Numbered from the stretch's first letter, positions 7,740 through 16,078 are shown. The stretch is 19,270 bases of DNA from Verrucomicrobiales bacterium (GCA_024233305.1 JACKPV010000048.1:1-19270); one strand, 5' to 3'. The notes: generated from the letters alone by a model not told the origin. Translations and numbers: made by a program.

Positions 7740-8501
7740 CTAAGGGAGCGGTTTCAGGTAGATGTTCTTGAATTGAAGGAGGCTCGGGGGGCTGACCCAT
7801 TCGCCGTTGCGCTTGCCGCCGTGGTGCTGGAGAGCGATTGCGCCTTTCGCCGGCAGGTCCGGCAGTCTTGCCCCGGGAAGGACAGTGATGCCGTTGAGCA
7901 CCACTTTCACGGTGTCGCCCTGGACCGTGATCTCGTAGCGGTTCCATTCCCCGACCGGCTTGTCCGCCTGATGCCGGGGCGTCACCGCGGCGCGGACTTC
8001 CGGCGGCATCGTGCGGTCCATCCGGACCCCGTACATCTCGCCGGAACCGATGGGCCAGCACCAAATATTGATCTGATGCCGCCCACTCCCACGAATGAAG
8101 ATCCCCGAATCGGAGTCGGGCAGCGCCAGTTTCATTTCCTTTCCGGTGGTGTCCCGGGCATGGGTCCCGTCAGGCAGGATGTAAGGGACGTTCGGATTGG
8201 TGTAAGGCGTGGCCTTGATCCGCCAGTCGACGCGCAGCACAAAGTCCGTGAACTCGCGGCGGGTCCAGAGGTTCTTGTCCTCGGCCGCCTCGCTCTCGGC
8301 ATCGTAGTCGATGACGCCATCGATGACCTTCCAGTGGCCGTTGTCGCCTTCAGGCGCCTTCCAACCCGCAAAGTCGCGGCCGTTGAACAGGGCGATCCAA
8401 CCGTCGGGCGCGACGTTGTCGGCGGCGAGCAATGAACTCGTAACCAGACAAAGCGCGGGCAGGATCCGGCGGATGCTGCGGGACAGGGGCAGGGTCTTCA
8501 T
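7740..8501 (-). CDS. DUF1080 (3-keto-disaccharide hydrolase family) exported protein
   Basis: A 253-residue protein with one DUF1080 domain (PF06439, a jelly-roll fold of the concanavalin type; Pfam names it 3-keto-disaccharide hydrolase). These proteins are very abundant in Planctomycetota and Verrucomicrobiota and act on oxidised sugars or glycosides. Residues 1-29 form a signal peptide (KTLPLSRSIRR, then a hydrophobic stretch, then LAAD). Typical DUF1080 segments follow: GWIALFNGRDFAGWK near 36-50, SDSGIFIRG in the middle, GEWNRYEITVQGD and the final GAIALQHHG. The ATG at 8501 is chosen over an in-frame CTC-preceded upstream codon because the signal peptide starts there. It begins 22 bp after the stop of the TIM-barrel gene, so the two are likely co-transcribed and co-functional. 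Confidence 0.9.
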   Translation of the reverse strand: MKTLPLSRSIRRILPALCLVTSSLLAADNVAPDGWIALFNGRDFAGWKAPEGDNGHWKVIDGVIDYDAESEAAEDKNLWTRREFTDFVLRVDWRIKATPYTNPNVPYILPDGTHARDTTGKEMKLALPDSDSGIFIRGSGRHQINIWCWPIGSGEMYGVRMDRTMPPEVRAAVTPRHQADKPVGEWNRYEITVQGDTVKVVLNGITVLPGARLPDLPAKGAIALQHHGGKRNGEWVSPPSLLQFKNIYLKPLP

Positions 8502-8523
8502 AGGCACAGGGCGGTGAGCATGG

Positions 8524-9489
8524 TCAGACGTCGCACAGACTGACGGCCTGACGCAGACCGTCGAGAGGGCAGCAGGTCGGTATGTATTCCTGCCCCACGA
8601 ATCCGGTGTAACCGATGTCCAGAAGGGCCTGCATCACGGGGCGGTAGTTGATTTCCTGACGATCGTTCAGTTCGTTCCGCCCCGGACAGCCGGCGGTGTG
8701 GACGTGGCCGATGTAGTCCTTGAGCTGATGGATCCGGCGGATGACATCCCCGTCCATCACCTGCACGTGGTAAACGTCGAAGAGGAGCTTCAGCCGCGGC
8801 GATCCGACCGCCTCGATGATGTCGATGCAGTAGTCGGTGTGGTTCCCCTGATAGCCGGGATGCCCCTTCATCGGGTGGGTGTCATCCCGCGTGTTGAGCA
8901 TCTCGAGACAGAGAGTGACCTGTTTTTGCTCGGCGTAGCGGGTCATTTCCTTGAGGCCACGCACGCAGTTCCGGGCGCCTTCCTCAAGGGACAGGTGCGG
9001 GCTGGCGGGGTCATCCGGATTGCGAGCGCTGAAACCGGTGAAGCAAATCACGTTCGGAAAGCCATGTTCTGCGGCGGCGTCGATGGCCGCACGCGTGGCC
9101 TGAGTGAGGCGCGGCCAATGGTCGGGGTTGTTCCAACCCTTCACGAACGGCGCGTCCGGACTCATGTCAATCTGGCAGATGGCGCAGGTCAGACCGTGCT
9201 GCTTGAGGATGGGATAAACGTCCGTGGCGACCAGTTCAACGCTCTGACAACCAAGCTCGTGCGCGATCCGGCAGATCTGTTCCCCGTTCCATTTCTCCCC
9301 GAAGGCCTCGAACGGCCAGTGAACGATGGACTGCCGGATCCGCCCGCGCACAACCGCCGGACCTTCCGCAGCCCGGGCCGGTTGCAGGGCGAGCGCGCCC
9401 AGGGTAGCGGTGGCGGTGCGGCCGATCATCTGCCGCCGGTTGAATCCGGCTGGAGACGGCCCGGGACGGCGGGTTTGGGGCTTGTTCAT
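8524..9489 (-). CDS. Tat-exported TIM-barrel sugar phosphate isomerase/epimerase-like protein (hydroxypyruvate isomerase family)
   Basis: A 321-residue AP-endonuclease-2-type TIM barrel (PF01261) similar to hydroxypyruvate isomerase. The N-terminus is a twin-arginine signal: NRRQMIG at residues 17-23, a weakly hydrophobic alanine/threonine stretch, and ARA before a probable cleavage site near residue 40. The mature protein is therefore exported folded, presumably with its metal. Metal-site and active-site segments of the family are visible in order: LEML, FDVYHVQ, HVHTAG and GQEYIP. These supply the Glu, Asp/His, His and Glu positions. Periplasmic homologues in Planctomycetota and Verrucomicrobiota usually sit with sugar-oxidation genes. 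Here the partner is the DUF1080 protein 22 bp downstream. The true substrate is unknown; activity on 3-keto-sugar derivatives is an inference from that pairing. Confidence 0.88.
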   Translation of the reverse strand: MNKPQTRRPGPSPAGFNRRQMIGRTATATLGALALQPARAAEGPAVVRGRIRQSIVHWPFEAFGEKWNGEQICRIAHELGCQSVELVATDVYPILKQHGLTCAICQIDMSPDAPFVKGWNNPDHWPRLTQATRAAIDAAAEHGFPNVICFTGFSARNPDDPASPHLSLEEGARNCVRGLKEMTRYAEQKQVTLCLEMLNTRDDTHPMKGHPGYQGNHTDYCIDIIEAVGSPRLKLLFDVYHVQVMDGDVIRRIHQLKDYIGHVHTAGCPGRNELNDRQEINYRPVMQALLDIGYTGFVGQEYIPTCCPLDGLRQAVSLCDV

Positions 9490-9646
9490 GCGCTTTGCTC
9501 GTGATGTGGTTTCTGCCGCGTGACTGGTGCGGGCAGCCTAGAAGCCGCTGGGCCGAACAGCAAGGCCATTTCCGAGCCGAAGAACGGCGCGCTCAACCGC
9601 GGCCTGCACAGGCCCGCTGACCGAACGAATCCCCCTGTCCGAACGA

Positions 9647-10063
9647 TCATCCCACCCGGAAGGAGATCGCGCGGATGGTCTCCCGACCGAACGCGTGCTG
9701 GAGGCGGTCGAGGATTTCGCGGCGACGGTAACGCACGATTTCATCGAGCCACGCGCTGCTGTCGACGATCACGAACAGGGTGCCGTTGCGCAGCCCGCCC
9801 GGCTTCGCGTGCGACGTGAGCGTGGGATCGAGGAGTTGACTCCAAACGCGTACCACCTCGGCGTGGGTGCGCTTCCGCTCGATGGCATAACGCTGGAGCG
9901 TGGCCGGCACGAGGTCCGCCACCGACCGGGCAACATTGGCCGCCTCGATCTCCAACGGCGTCAGGTCAACCCGACGCCACGCCGCCAGAACCGACCGGCG
10001 ATCGTCCGGTGGCGGCGGTCCGGATATCCGGCGCGGGCGGAAGGGACCGGGGGTGTGGGACAT
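9647..10063 (-). CDS. dciA: DciA-like protein (DUF721), probable replicative helicase loader/operator
   Basis: A 138-residue protein whose C-terminal two thirds match the DUF721/DciA family, the ancestral helper that loads DnaB helicase in bacteria lacking DnaC or DnaI. The recognisable part runs from the VVRVWSQLLDP segment near residue 70, through LRNGTLFVIVDSSAW, to LDEIVRYRRREILDRL and a final basic RAISFRVG. The N-terminal 30 residues are rich in Pro and Arg and look disordered, as in other members with an extra tail. It lies 57 bp after the unrecognised gene and is the last member of the trpA-manC group before a 157-bp gap. The family assignment is by pattern; no biochemical residue confirms it. 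Confidence 0.8.
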   Translation of the reverse strand: MSHTPGPFRPRRISGPPPPDDRRSVLAAWRRVDLTPLEIEAANVARSVADLVPATLQRYAIERKRTHAEVVRVWSQLLDPTLTSHAKPGGLRNGTLFVIVDSSAWLDEIVRYRRREILDRLQHAFGRETIRAISFRVG

Positions 10064-10120
10064 CGCGGTGGGGGTGTCGACCGTGGAGCAACGGAGTTGA
10101 CGCGAAGAAGCCGGGGTAAA

Positions 10121-10582
10121 TCAGTCAATGACGATCGCAGCGCACGCTTCCGAGGGATGCTTCGAGAATCGGATGCCGCCCGAGAACTGCAACGGCGATC
10201 CGCGGGTGCCCCGGGTTGGCGAGGTTCCGCCGAGGACCTCGCGCTCCTCGATCAACTGCCCCGCGCCGTGCGCGGCGCCCACAACGAATGCCGCTTTCGC
10301 CGGCCTCGGAAAGCCGATACGGACAGCCGCTTCGCTGGAGAACTCATCGAAGCCCGCGCCTGCCTTCTTGGACGCCGCCACGGCCTCCTTCCCCTCGCCC
10401 GTGAGCTTGTCCGCCCGGGCCACGGGAACAGCCGGCGCGAGCACCGCCACGCTGGTAGGCGTCATTTGCGGATCCACTTTCATGGCGCTGCGAAGCTGGG
10501 CGCTTTCGAGCGGGGTGTCAATCGCCGGCCCGCCATCGCCGCCGCCCCGCGGCAGGAGCTTGCCGGACCGAATGGAGGCCAC
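10121..10582 (-). CDS. Hypothetical protein between manC and dciA
   Basis: An open frame of about 153 residues that I do not recognise. It is probably coding: on the minus strand, codons between 10582 and 10121 strongly favour G or C at the third position, and the overlapping frame on the plus strand reads as a Ser/Ala/Pro-rich shadow. The start is uncertain. A GTG at 10582 leaves 13 bp after the manC stop, which suits an operon; an ATG at 10483 gives about 120 residues and a 112-bp gap. Neither has a clear Shine-Dalgarno. There is no signal peptide and no membrane segment. The N-terminal part is glycine-rich (LLPRGGGDGGPAID). The middle holds a lysine-rich stretch followed by AAFVVGAAHGAGQLI, and the end is FSGGIRFSKHPSEACAAIVID-like. 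Position suggests co-transcription with manC and dciA. Confidence 0.55.
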   Translation of the reverse strand: MASIRSGKLLPRGGGDGGPAIDTPLESAQLRSAMKVDPQMTPTSVAVLAPAVPVARADKLTGEGKEAVAASKKAGAGFDEFSSEAAVRIGFPRPAKAAFVVGAAHGAGQLIEEREVLGGTSPTRGTRGSPLQFSGGIRFSKHPSEACAAIVID

Positions 10583-10595
10583 CCCGGCGGGGTCT

Positions 10596-11732
10596 TCAAA
10601 GGACCTCTTCGCGCCCGGCTTTGCGGAGTTTGGTGACCAATGCCTTGAGTTGCTGGGCGTGAGATTTCGGAGCGACGAGCGTTGCGTCATCCGTGAGCAC
10701 GAGCACGCAATCGGTCAATCCCACCGCCGCCACCAGAGTTCGGTGCTTCGTGCGCGCGTCGAAGATCAGATTGCGCGCGGCGTCGACGTGCACGAAATCG
10801 GCCGCGGCGCCGTTACCCTCCGCATCGTGTTTGAGATGCCGCGCGAGGGCCGGCCAGGCGCCGAGGTCATCCCAGGCGAAATTGCCTTCGGCGACCACGA
10901 CATTGTGCGCCTGTTCGAGCAATGCGTAGTCGATGGAGATGCGTTTGATCTCCGGGTAATCCGCCGCCAGGACCTTGGTCAACCGGGGCGTGGCGCCGAC
11001 CCGAAACCACCGCTCGCAGGCCGCCGCGAAATCCGGCTGATGGCGGGCCAACCCCTCGGTTACGGTGGCGAACGACCAGACGAACATCCCGGCATTCCAA
11101 CGGTGTCGACCGCTGTTCTGGTACTCGACCGCCCGCGCCAGGTCGGGCTTCTCCACGAAACGCTTCGCCACGTGAAACACGGTCCGGGTCGGTTGGGCGC
11201 CACGGGGGGGCGGCAGCGGATCCCCCATCTCGATGTAGCCGTAACCGGTGGCCGGCTCGGTGGGTCGGATGCCGATGGTCACGATCACCTGACCGCGCCC
11301 CGCCAGATCGAAAGCGTCCTTCAGCACGCGTTGGAAACCGCGCGTATCCGGGATGAGGTGATCCGCCGGCAGCACGGCCATCACCCCGGTCACCGAACGC
11401 GCCCCCACCAGGGCCGCTCCCAGCGTCACAGCCGCGCACGTGTCGCGACCGCAGGGTTCCCCGACGATGTTCGACTTCGGCAACTCCGGCAACTGCCGGC
11501 GCGTGGCGGCCACATGCGCTTCGTTGGTGATCACGAAGACGTTCTCGGGCGGAACGACTCCCGCCACGCGATCCACCGCCTGCTGCAGCAGGGAACGCCC
11601 CCCCACGAGGGTCAGGAACTGCTTCGGATGTTTTTCGCGGCTGAGCGGCCAGAATCGCTCGCCGCGTCCGCCCGCCATGATGATCACGAACCGCTCTGCG
11701 GCCCTCGTCGTTGCCTTGTTCTTCGCGTTCAC
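10596..11732 (-). CDS. manC: Mannose-1-phosphate guanylyltransferase (GDP-mannose pyrophosphorylase)
   Basis: A 378-residue nucleotidyltransferase that makes GDP-mannose from mannose 1-phosphate and GTP, for polysaccharide and glycan synthesis. The pyrophosphorylase motif GGRGERFWPLSREKHPKQFL is at 21-40. Other family segments are EPCGRDTCAAV (about 92-102), LPADHLI, TGYGYIEMG, FVEKPD (sugar-phosphate site), WNAGMFVW and the FAWDDLGAW segment. It lacks the C-terminal phosphomannose isomerase domain of type II enzymes, so it is the single-function type common in these phyla. The start is GTG at 11732, overlapping the trpA stop as GTGA. No ATG precedes the nucleotide-binding motif. The overlap implies translational coupling to trpA. 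Confidence 0.94.
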   Translation of the reverse strand: MNAKNKATTRAAERFVIIMAGGRGERFWPLSREKHPKQFLTLVGGRSLLQQAVDRVAGVVPPENVFVITNEAHVAATRRQLPELPKSNIVGEPCGRDTCAAVTLGAALVGARSVTGVMAVLPADHLIPDTRGFQRVLKDAFDLAGRGQVIVTIGIRPTEPATGYGYIEMGDPLPPPRGAQPTRTVFHVAKRFVEKPDLARAVEYQNSGRHRWNAGMFVWSFATVTEGLARHQPDFAAACERWFRVGATPRLTKVLAADYPEIKRISIDYALLEQAHNVVVAEGNFAWDDLGAWPALARHLKHDAEGNGAAADFVHVDAARNLIFDARTKHRTLVAAVGLTDCVLVLTDDATLVAPKSHAQQLKALVTKLRKAGREEVL

Positions 11733-12532
11733 GTTGCCTCCCGTACTGCTTTCACCAGCGTTTCCACAAAACCGGCCACCCTGGCCGCCAGGCCGGGCGC
11801 GCTGCCGTGTTCCGCAATCTGGTTCACCACCGCGCTGCCCACCACCACCGCCTCGGCGTTGCGGGCCACTTCCCGCGCCTGCTCCGGCGTCGAGATGCCA
11901 AACCCCACCGCGACGGGCAGGTCGGTATGCCGGCGGATCAACTGCGTCATCGGACCGATGGTGTCCGAAACCTGTTGCTGCATGCCGGTCACGCCTTCGC
12001 GCGAGACGTAATATACGAATCCGCGCGCCCGACGCACGATGGCTTCGATCCGGTCCTCCGGTGTGGTGGGCGCGATGAGGAAGATCGGGCAGAGATCCGC
12101 AGCCCGCATGAACTCGCTGTACGCGCCGGCTTCTTCGGGCGGCAGATCAAGCACCAGCAATCCATCCACACCCGCCGCGGCCGCCGCGCCAATGAAGGCC
12201 TCGGGACCCTGGCGATGGATGAGGTTGTAATAGATGTAGAGAACCACCGGGATCTGAGATTGCCGCCGGATCTCGGCAACCGCCGCCAGAACCTTCGTCG
12301 GCGTTGTCCCGGATTCAAGCCCGCGTTGGGCCGCCAGTTGATTCACGAGGCCGTCCGCCAGCGGATCGCTGAACGGCACCCCCAACTCGAGAACGTCCAC
12401 GCCCACCCGGTCGAAGGCGAGCGCCAGTTCGACCGTCGCCGCCAGGTCGGGATCGCCGGCGCCAATGTAAACCACAAACCCCTTTTCGCCCGTGGCGCGC
12501 AACCTGGAAAAACGTTCATCCAACCGGTTCAT
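11729..12532 (-). CDS. trpA: Tryptophan synthase alpha subunit
   Basis: A 267-residue (beta/alpha)8 enzyme that cleaves indole-3-glycerol phosphate to indole and glyceraldehyde 3-phosphate, passing indole to TrpB. The catalytic acids fall exactly at Glu49 and Asp60, in LELGVPFSDPLADG. The phosphate-binding VSREGVTG and GFGIST segments are also present. After ADG the usual PTIQ is replaced by LVNQ, a variation that leaves the catalytic residues intact. The start is the ATG at 12532; an adjacent TTG at 12535 is less likely. No trpB or other trp gene lies in the window, so the pathway genes are at least partly dispersed, or continue elsewhere. The stop overlaps the manC GTG. Confidence 0.95.
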   Translation of the reverse strand: MNRLDERFSRLRATGEKGFVVYIGAGDPDLAATVELALAFDRVGVDVLELGVPFSDPLADGLVNQLAAQRGLESGTTPTKVLAAVAEIRRQSQIPVVLYIYYNLIHRQGPEAFIGAAAAAGVDGLLVLDLPPEEAGAYSEFMRAADLCPIFLIAPTTPEDRIEAIVRRARGFVYYVSREGVTGMQQQVSDTIGPMTQLIRRHTDLPVAVGFGISTPEQAREVARNAEAVVVGSAVVNQIAEHGSAPGLAARVAGFVETLVKAVREAT

Positions 12533-12677
12533 CAACGGTTATGTACGGGACGGAGCGCCATTCCCTCAAGCCCCTTCTTCGCCCGCCGTCGATGCCGGCC
12601 CTGAAGATCTGGGCGGCCGGCTTGATGTCGCCGACCATGGGTCCACGCGACACGGTGGTGATGTTCGCAGGGAGCAT
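12516..12677 (-). CDS. Possible small protein upstream of trpA
   Basis: A 53-codon frame from ATG 12677 to a TGA at 12516-12518 that overlaps the trpA start by 17 bp. It is preceded by GGGGGAA a few bases upstream of the ATG, a possible ribosome site. The peptide has mixed, protein-like composition (begins MLPANITTVSRGPMVG, middle DIKPAAQIFRAGIDGG, then an arginine-rich part and VPYITVDEPVG). It is not tryptophan-rich, so it is not a standard trp leader peptide. I do not recognise it. The opposite strand is also open here, so chance is a real alternative. If genuine, it would be translationally coupled to trpA. Confidence 0.3.
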   Translation of the reverse strand: MLPANITTVSRGPMVGDIKPAAQIFRAGIDGGRRRGLREWRSVPYITVDEPVG

Positions 12678-12978
12678 CGTCTTCCCCCGCTTTCGCCGGC
12701 GGCCGATCCGTGCGAAGCGCCAGAATGCCCGGCATGCCCCACGCCGGGATCCGGGCGCGGGCGCCAGACCCGGGTCCTTGCGATCCCATGCTTCGTGAGC
12801 GTCCGGCCCGCAGGCCGCCGCCCGGCTCCCGCCGGCTTCCCATCAACTGCGGCAATGTCCCCGCCTCGCTTTTCGATTATCGCGATCCGGACCCACCGGC
12901 GTATGTTGCTCGCAGCCTCCCGCCTGTCACGTCCGGCACGAAGCCGGCGAACGACCGAGACTGGAGCTGCCCGATGCC
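12678..12978. other. Divergent intergenic region between trpA group and DUF2339 gene
   Basis: About 300 bp that should hold the promoters for the leftward trpA group and the rightward DUF2339 gene. I see no convincing gene, and no clear sigma-70 -35/-10 pair, riboswitch or attenuator. Short reading frames here are arginine/proline-rich and look like noise in GC-rich DNA. Confidence 0.5.
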
Positions 12979-15954
12979 ATGGAAGCCCTGCTCGTTTTCC
13001 TCATCCTCACGACGGCGGTCGGCGTGCTCGCCCGCCAACTGAGCGTCCTGCGCCGCGAACTTAGGGAAATGAAGGAGCAGGTCGCGCGTTTGCGGCACGA
13101 AATGGACGGCTGGCGCCAAGTTCCTGTTCAGGAATCCGCCGTACCGCCCCCGGCGCCGGACGCGACCGGCGGGAAACCGGCGACGCCCCCGATCAAGCGC
13201 GCCACGATCCCTCCAGACCGATCCCCCACGACTCCCCCGAGGATACCCCCGATGGCAGCGCCGCCAGCCTTCGTCCCCGCCCCCGCTCAAGTCCAGGCCC
13301 GAAGCGCATCCCCGGTAGCAGCGAACGCCGCCCCTCCCCCGCCCTTCCCCTCGCCGAAGGCGCCCCGCGCACTCCGGCAAATCGACTGGGAACGCTTCCT
13401 GGGCGTTCGCTTGTTCGCATGGATCGGAGGGTTCGCGCTATTCCTCGCCCTCGCGTTCTTCATCAAGTACTCCTTCGACAACAACCTGATCTCCCCGGCA
13501 ATGCGCATAACCCTCGGGTTCCTCAGCGGGCTCGGGCTGCTCGGCGGAGGCATCACGCTCCGACGGAAGGCGTACGAAGTGACCGCGCAAACCCTGGCCG
13601 CGACAGGTATCGTCACTCTGTACACCACCTGCTTCGCCTGCCACGGCATCTACCGATTCACCGGCCTGACGACGACGTTTGCCATGATGATCCTGGTGAC
13701 CGTCGCCGCCCTTATTCTCGCCGTTCGGATGGAGGCTCGCGTGGTGGCCGTGCTCGGCTTGGTCGGCGGTTTCCTTACCCCGTTCCTCCTCTCCAGCGGG
13801 GAGGATCGGCCGTTGGCCCTGTTCGGCTACGTGCTTCTCCTCGATGCGGGTCTGCTGGCGGTGGCCTTCCGGCAGCGGTGGCCCTTCCTGGCGATGCTCG
13901 GCGCACTGGGCACGGGCTTGATGGAGATTGCCTGGCAGATCGAGTTCTTCCATGACGGAAAGGAACTGACGCTGTGGTTGATCCTCGCGAGCTTCAACGC
14001 CCTATTCCTGGGAGCCCTGTGGTTTGCCCGACGTTGGAGATGCGCAAGTGCGTTCGTCACCGCCGCCCCAGTGGGACTGGCGCTGCTGACCTTCCTCTTC
14101 GCCGCCTGGCAGTTGCCCCGTGCCTGGGTGTGGGACCGGCCCGTCCTGTTCCTGGCCTTCGTCTTTCTCGCCGACGCATGCTGTCTCGTGGCGGCCTTCC
14201 GTGAGCCGCCTCTCCGCCGGCTCATACCCGTGGCGGGCGGGCTTTCCTTCGCAATCCTGGCAGGTTGGACCAACAGCCGCCTCGCCGAAACCAGCCTCGG
14301 CTGGGCGCTTCTGGCCTTCCTGCTCTACGGGTTGCTGCACGGCGCCCTGCCGCTGATGCTGTCCAGCGAACCTCGCGACCGTCAGCCCCCACGGTGGTTG
14401 AACGTCTTCCCCTCCCTCGCCCTCGCCTTGTTTGCCATTCCCCTGTTCAACGAAATGGCCGTCGGCGCCGGACTCTGGATCAGCTTGCTGTTTGGCGCCC
14501 TGCTGGCAACGGCAGTCGGTCTGGCGACCGGAACCCGCACGCCGGTGGTGATCGCCTGCGGCCTTGTCACCTTCGTTCTCGGTCTGGACGTGGGGAGCCT
14601 GCCGCGCGAGGCCGGATTGGTCCTTGGATCCGTCTTTCGAATCGGCCTCTTCGGCGGGTTGTTCTTGTTGGCGGCGACGTTCACCGCCTGGTGGGGCGAC
14701 TCCCTGTCGGATGCGCCCGATCCTGCCGACCGCGATCCGGCCACCACCCTGGCACTTCCGGGAGTGCTGCCCTTTGTGCTGCTCTCGATGGTCATTCTCC
14801 GCTTGCCCCTCTCGACCCCCCACTGGGTGTTCCTGGGCACGCTGGTCCTGGGCGTGATGCTCCTCGCCCTGGCGCGACTGCTCCACAGTCACCGGCTCGT
14901 TCCCCTGGCGTTGGGCGGCATTCTGCTCGTCCAACTTGCCTGGCACGTCGCCCGGTTCCGGGAAACCGCCGCCGCCGCGCCCCTGGTTTGGAATCTCCTG
15001 TTCCTCGTGATCTTTGTCGCCTTTCCCATGGTTGCATGGCGGTCCAACCGTCCGCCCGTGGTGCCATGGGCCACGGCGGCGCTGGCCCCGATCCCCCATT
15101 TCTTCCTGATCTACAACACCATCGAACGCGCCTGGAACCCGGACCATCCCGGGTGGATCCCTCTGACGCTGGCCCTCCCCGCCGCAGCGCTGCTATGGCA
15201 ACTCCTCCGCACCGTCGAACGCCAGGCGCCGCAACGGAACACCCTGCTGGCCTGGGCCGGTGGCAGCCTTCTCTTCTTCCTGACGCTCGTCTTCCCGATC
15301 CAGTTCGAAAGACAATGGCTCACCATCGGGTGGGCACTCGAAGGGCTCGCGCTCCTCTGGCTGTTCCGTCGGATCCCCCATCCCGGCCTGCGGACCACCG
15401 GTTTCGGCCTGCTTGTCGCCGCCTTCGTCCGCTTGTCGATGAACCCCGCCGTGCTCGAATACGGCGCGCAAACCGGCGCCGCCGTTTTCAACTGGTTCCT
15501 CTACACCTACGGGCTCGTTGCCCTGGCTGCCTTCCTCGCAGCCCGGCTCTCCGCCCCCGACTGGCGCATCTCGCAAGTCACCGTGCGGGCTTGGCTCAAC
15601 ACCCTCGGCGCGATCTTGGCCTTCCTGCTGCTGAACCTCGAGATCGCGAACTACTTCTCCCCCGGCCCCACCGTCGAACTGCGTTTCACCGGCAGCTTTG
15701 CCCGAGACATGAGTTACTCCATCGCATGGGGACTATTCGCCTTCGGTCTCCTGATTATCGGCGTGGTAAAGCGCCAGGGCCCTGTGCGATACGCCGGCGC
15801 CGGACTGTTGGTGGCAACCCTGGGGAAGTTGTTCCTGCACGATCTGCTCATGCTCACGGCCCCCTACCGAATCGGAGCGTTCTTCGGCGTGGCGGTTCTG
15901 GCAATTCTCGCTTCCGCTGTCTACCAACGATTCTTCGCGAGCGAAGGCAGGTAG
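12979..15954 (+). CDS. Large polytopic DUF2339 membrane protein
   Basis: A 991-residue predicted inner-membrane protein of the DUF2339 family (PF10101), function unknown. The layout is clear: a hydrophobic N-terminal helix (EALLVFLILTTAVGVLA), a charged coiled-coil-like stretch to about residue 50 (RRELREMKEQVARLRHEM), a proline/alanine-rich linker to about residue 130, then the conserved entry segment IDWERFLGVRLFAWIGGFAL. More than twenty consecutive hydrophobic helices follow, to the C-terminus. The length fits the larger members of the family. The ATG at 12979 is the natural start. The gene stands alone, facing away from trpA and convergent with the PEP-CTERM gene. A transport or envelope role is sometimes guessed for the family, but nothing here proves one. 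Confidence 0.9.
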   Translation: MEALLVFLILTTAVGVLARQLSVLRRELREMKEQVARLRHEMDGWRQVPVQESAVPPPAPDATGGKPATPPIKRATIPPDRSPTTPPRIPPMAAPPAFVPAPAQVQARSASPVAANAAPPPPFPSPKAPRALRQIDWERFLGVRLFAWIGGFALFLALAFFIKYSFDNNLISPAMRITLGFLSGLGLLGGGITLRRKAYEVTAQTLAATGIVTLYTTCFACHGIYRFTGLTTTFAMMILVTVAALILAVRMEARVVAVLGLVGGFLTPFLLSSGEDRPLALFGYVLLLDAGLLAVAFRQRWPFLAMLGALGTGLMEIAWQIEFFHDGKELTLWLILASFNALFLGALWFARRWRCASAFVTAAPVGLALLTFLFAAWQLPRAWVWDRPVLFLAFVFLADACCLVAAFREPPLRRLIPVAGGLSFAILAGWTNSRLAETSLGWALLAFLLYGLLHGALPLMLSSEPRDRQPPRWLNVFPSLALALFAIPLFNEMAVGAGLWISLLFGALLATAVGLATGTRTPVVIACGLVTFVLGLDVGSLPREAGLVLGSVFRIGLFGGLFLLAATFTAWWGDSLSDAPDPADRDPATTLALPGVLPFVLLSMVILRLPLSTPHWVFLGTLVLGVMLLALARLLHSHRLVPLALGGILLVQLAWHVARFRETAAAAPLVWNLLFLVIFVAFPMVAWRSNRPPVVPWATAALAPIPHFFLIYNTIERAWNPDHPGWIPLTLALPAAALLWQLLRTVERQAPQRNTLLAWAGGSLLFFLTLVFPIQFERQWLTIGWALEGLALLWLFRRIPHPGLRTTGFGLLVAAFVRLSMNPAVLEYGAQTGAAVFNWFLYTYGLVALAAFLAARLSAPDWRISQVTVRAWLNTLGAILAFLLLNLEIANYFSPGPTVELRFTGSFARDMSYSIAWGLFAFGLLIIGVVKRQGPVRYAGAGLLVATLGKLFLHDLLMLTAPYRIGAFFGVAVLAILASAVYQRFFASEGR

Positions 15955-16078
15955 CGGCACACCGCACGACGCCCGGCGTGAGACTCGCGGGTGGCGCGGT
16001 GGTTGCCGGGGTGTTCGCCTTTTTTCTGGTCTTCTGGTAGGTCTCCTCCGGCGCCGGGCGCCCGGGCCGGTCCCAAGC

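Noticed and set aside
10128..12011. A 627-codon plus-strand open frame opposite manC and trpA
   Set aside because: It is a shadow: manC and trpA on the minus strand keep all their catalytic motifs.
12541..12798. Plus-strand 85-codon frame opposite the small ORF upstream of trpA
   Set aside because: It has an arginine-rich tail, no ribosome site, and sits antisense to a more plausible short frame at the trpA start.
13193..13420. Minus-strand short frames within the proline-rich linker of the DUF2339 gene
   Set aside because: Low-complexity Arg/Gly translations created by the proline/alanine-rich linker on the other strand.
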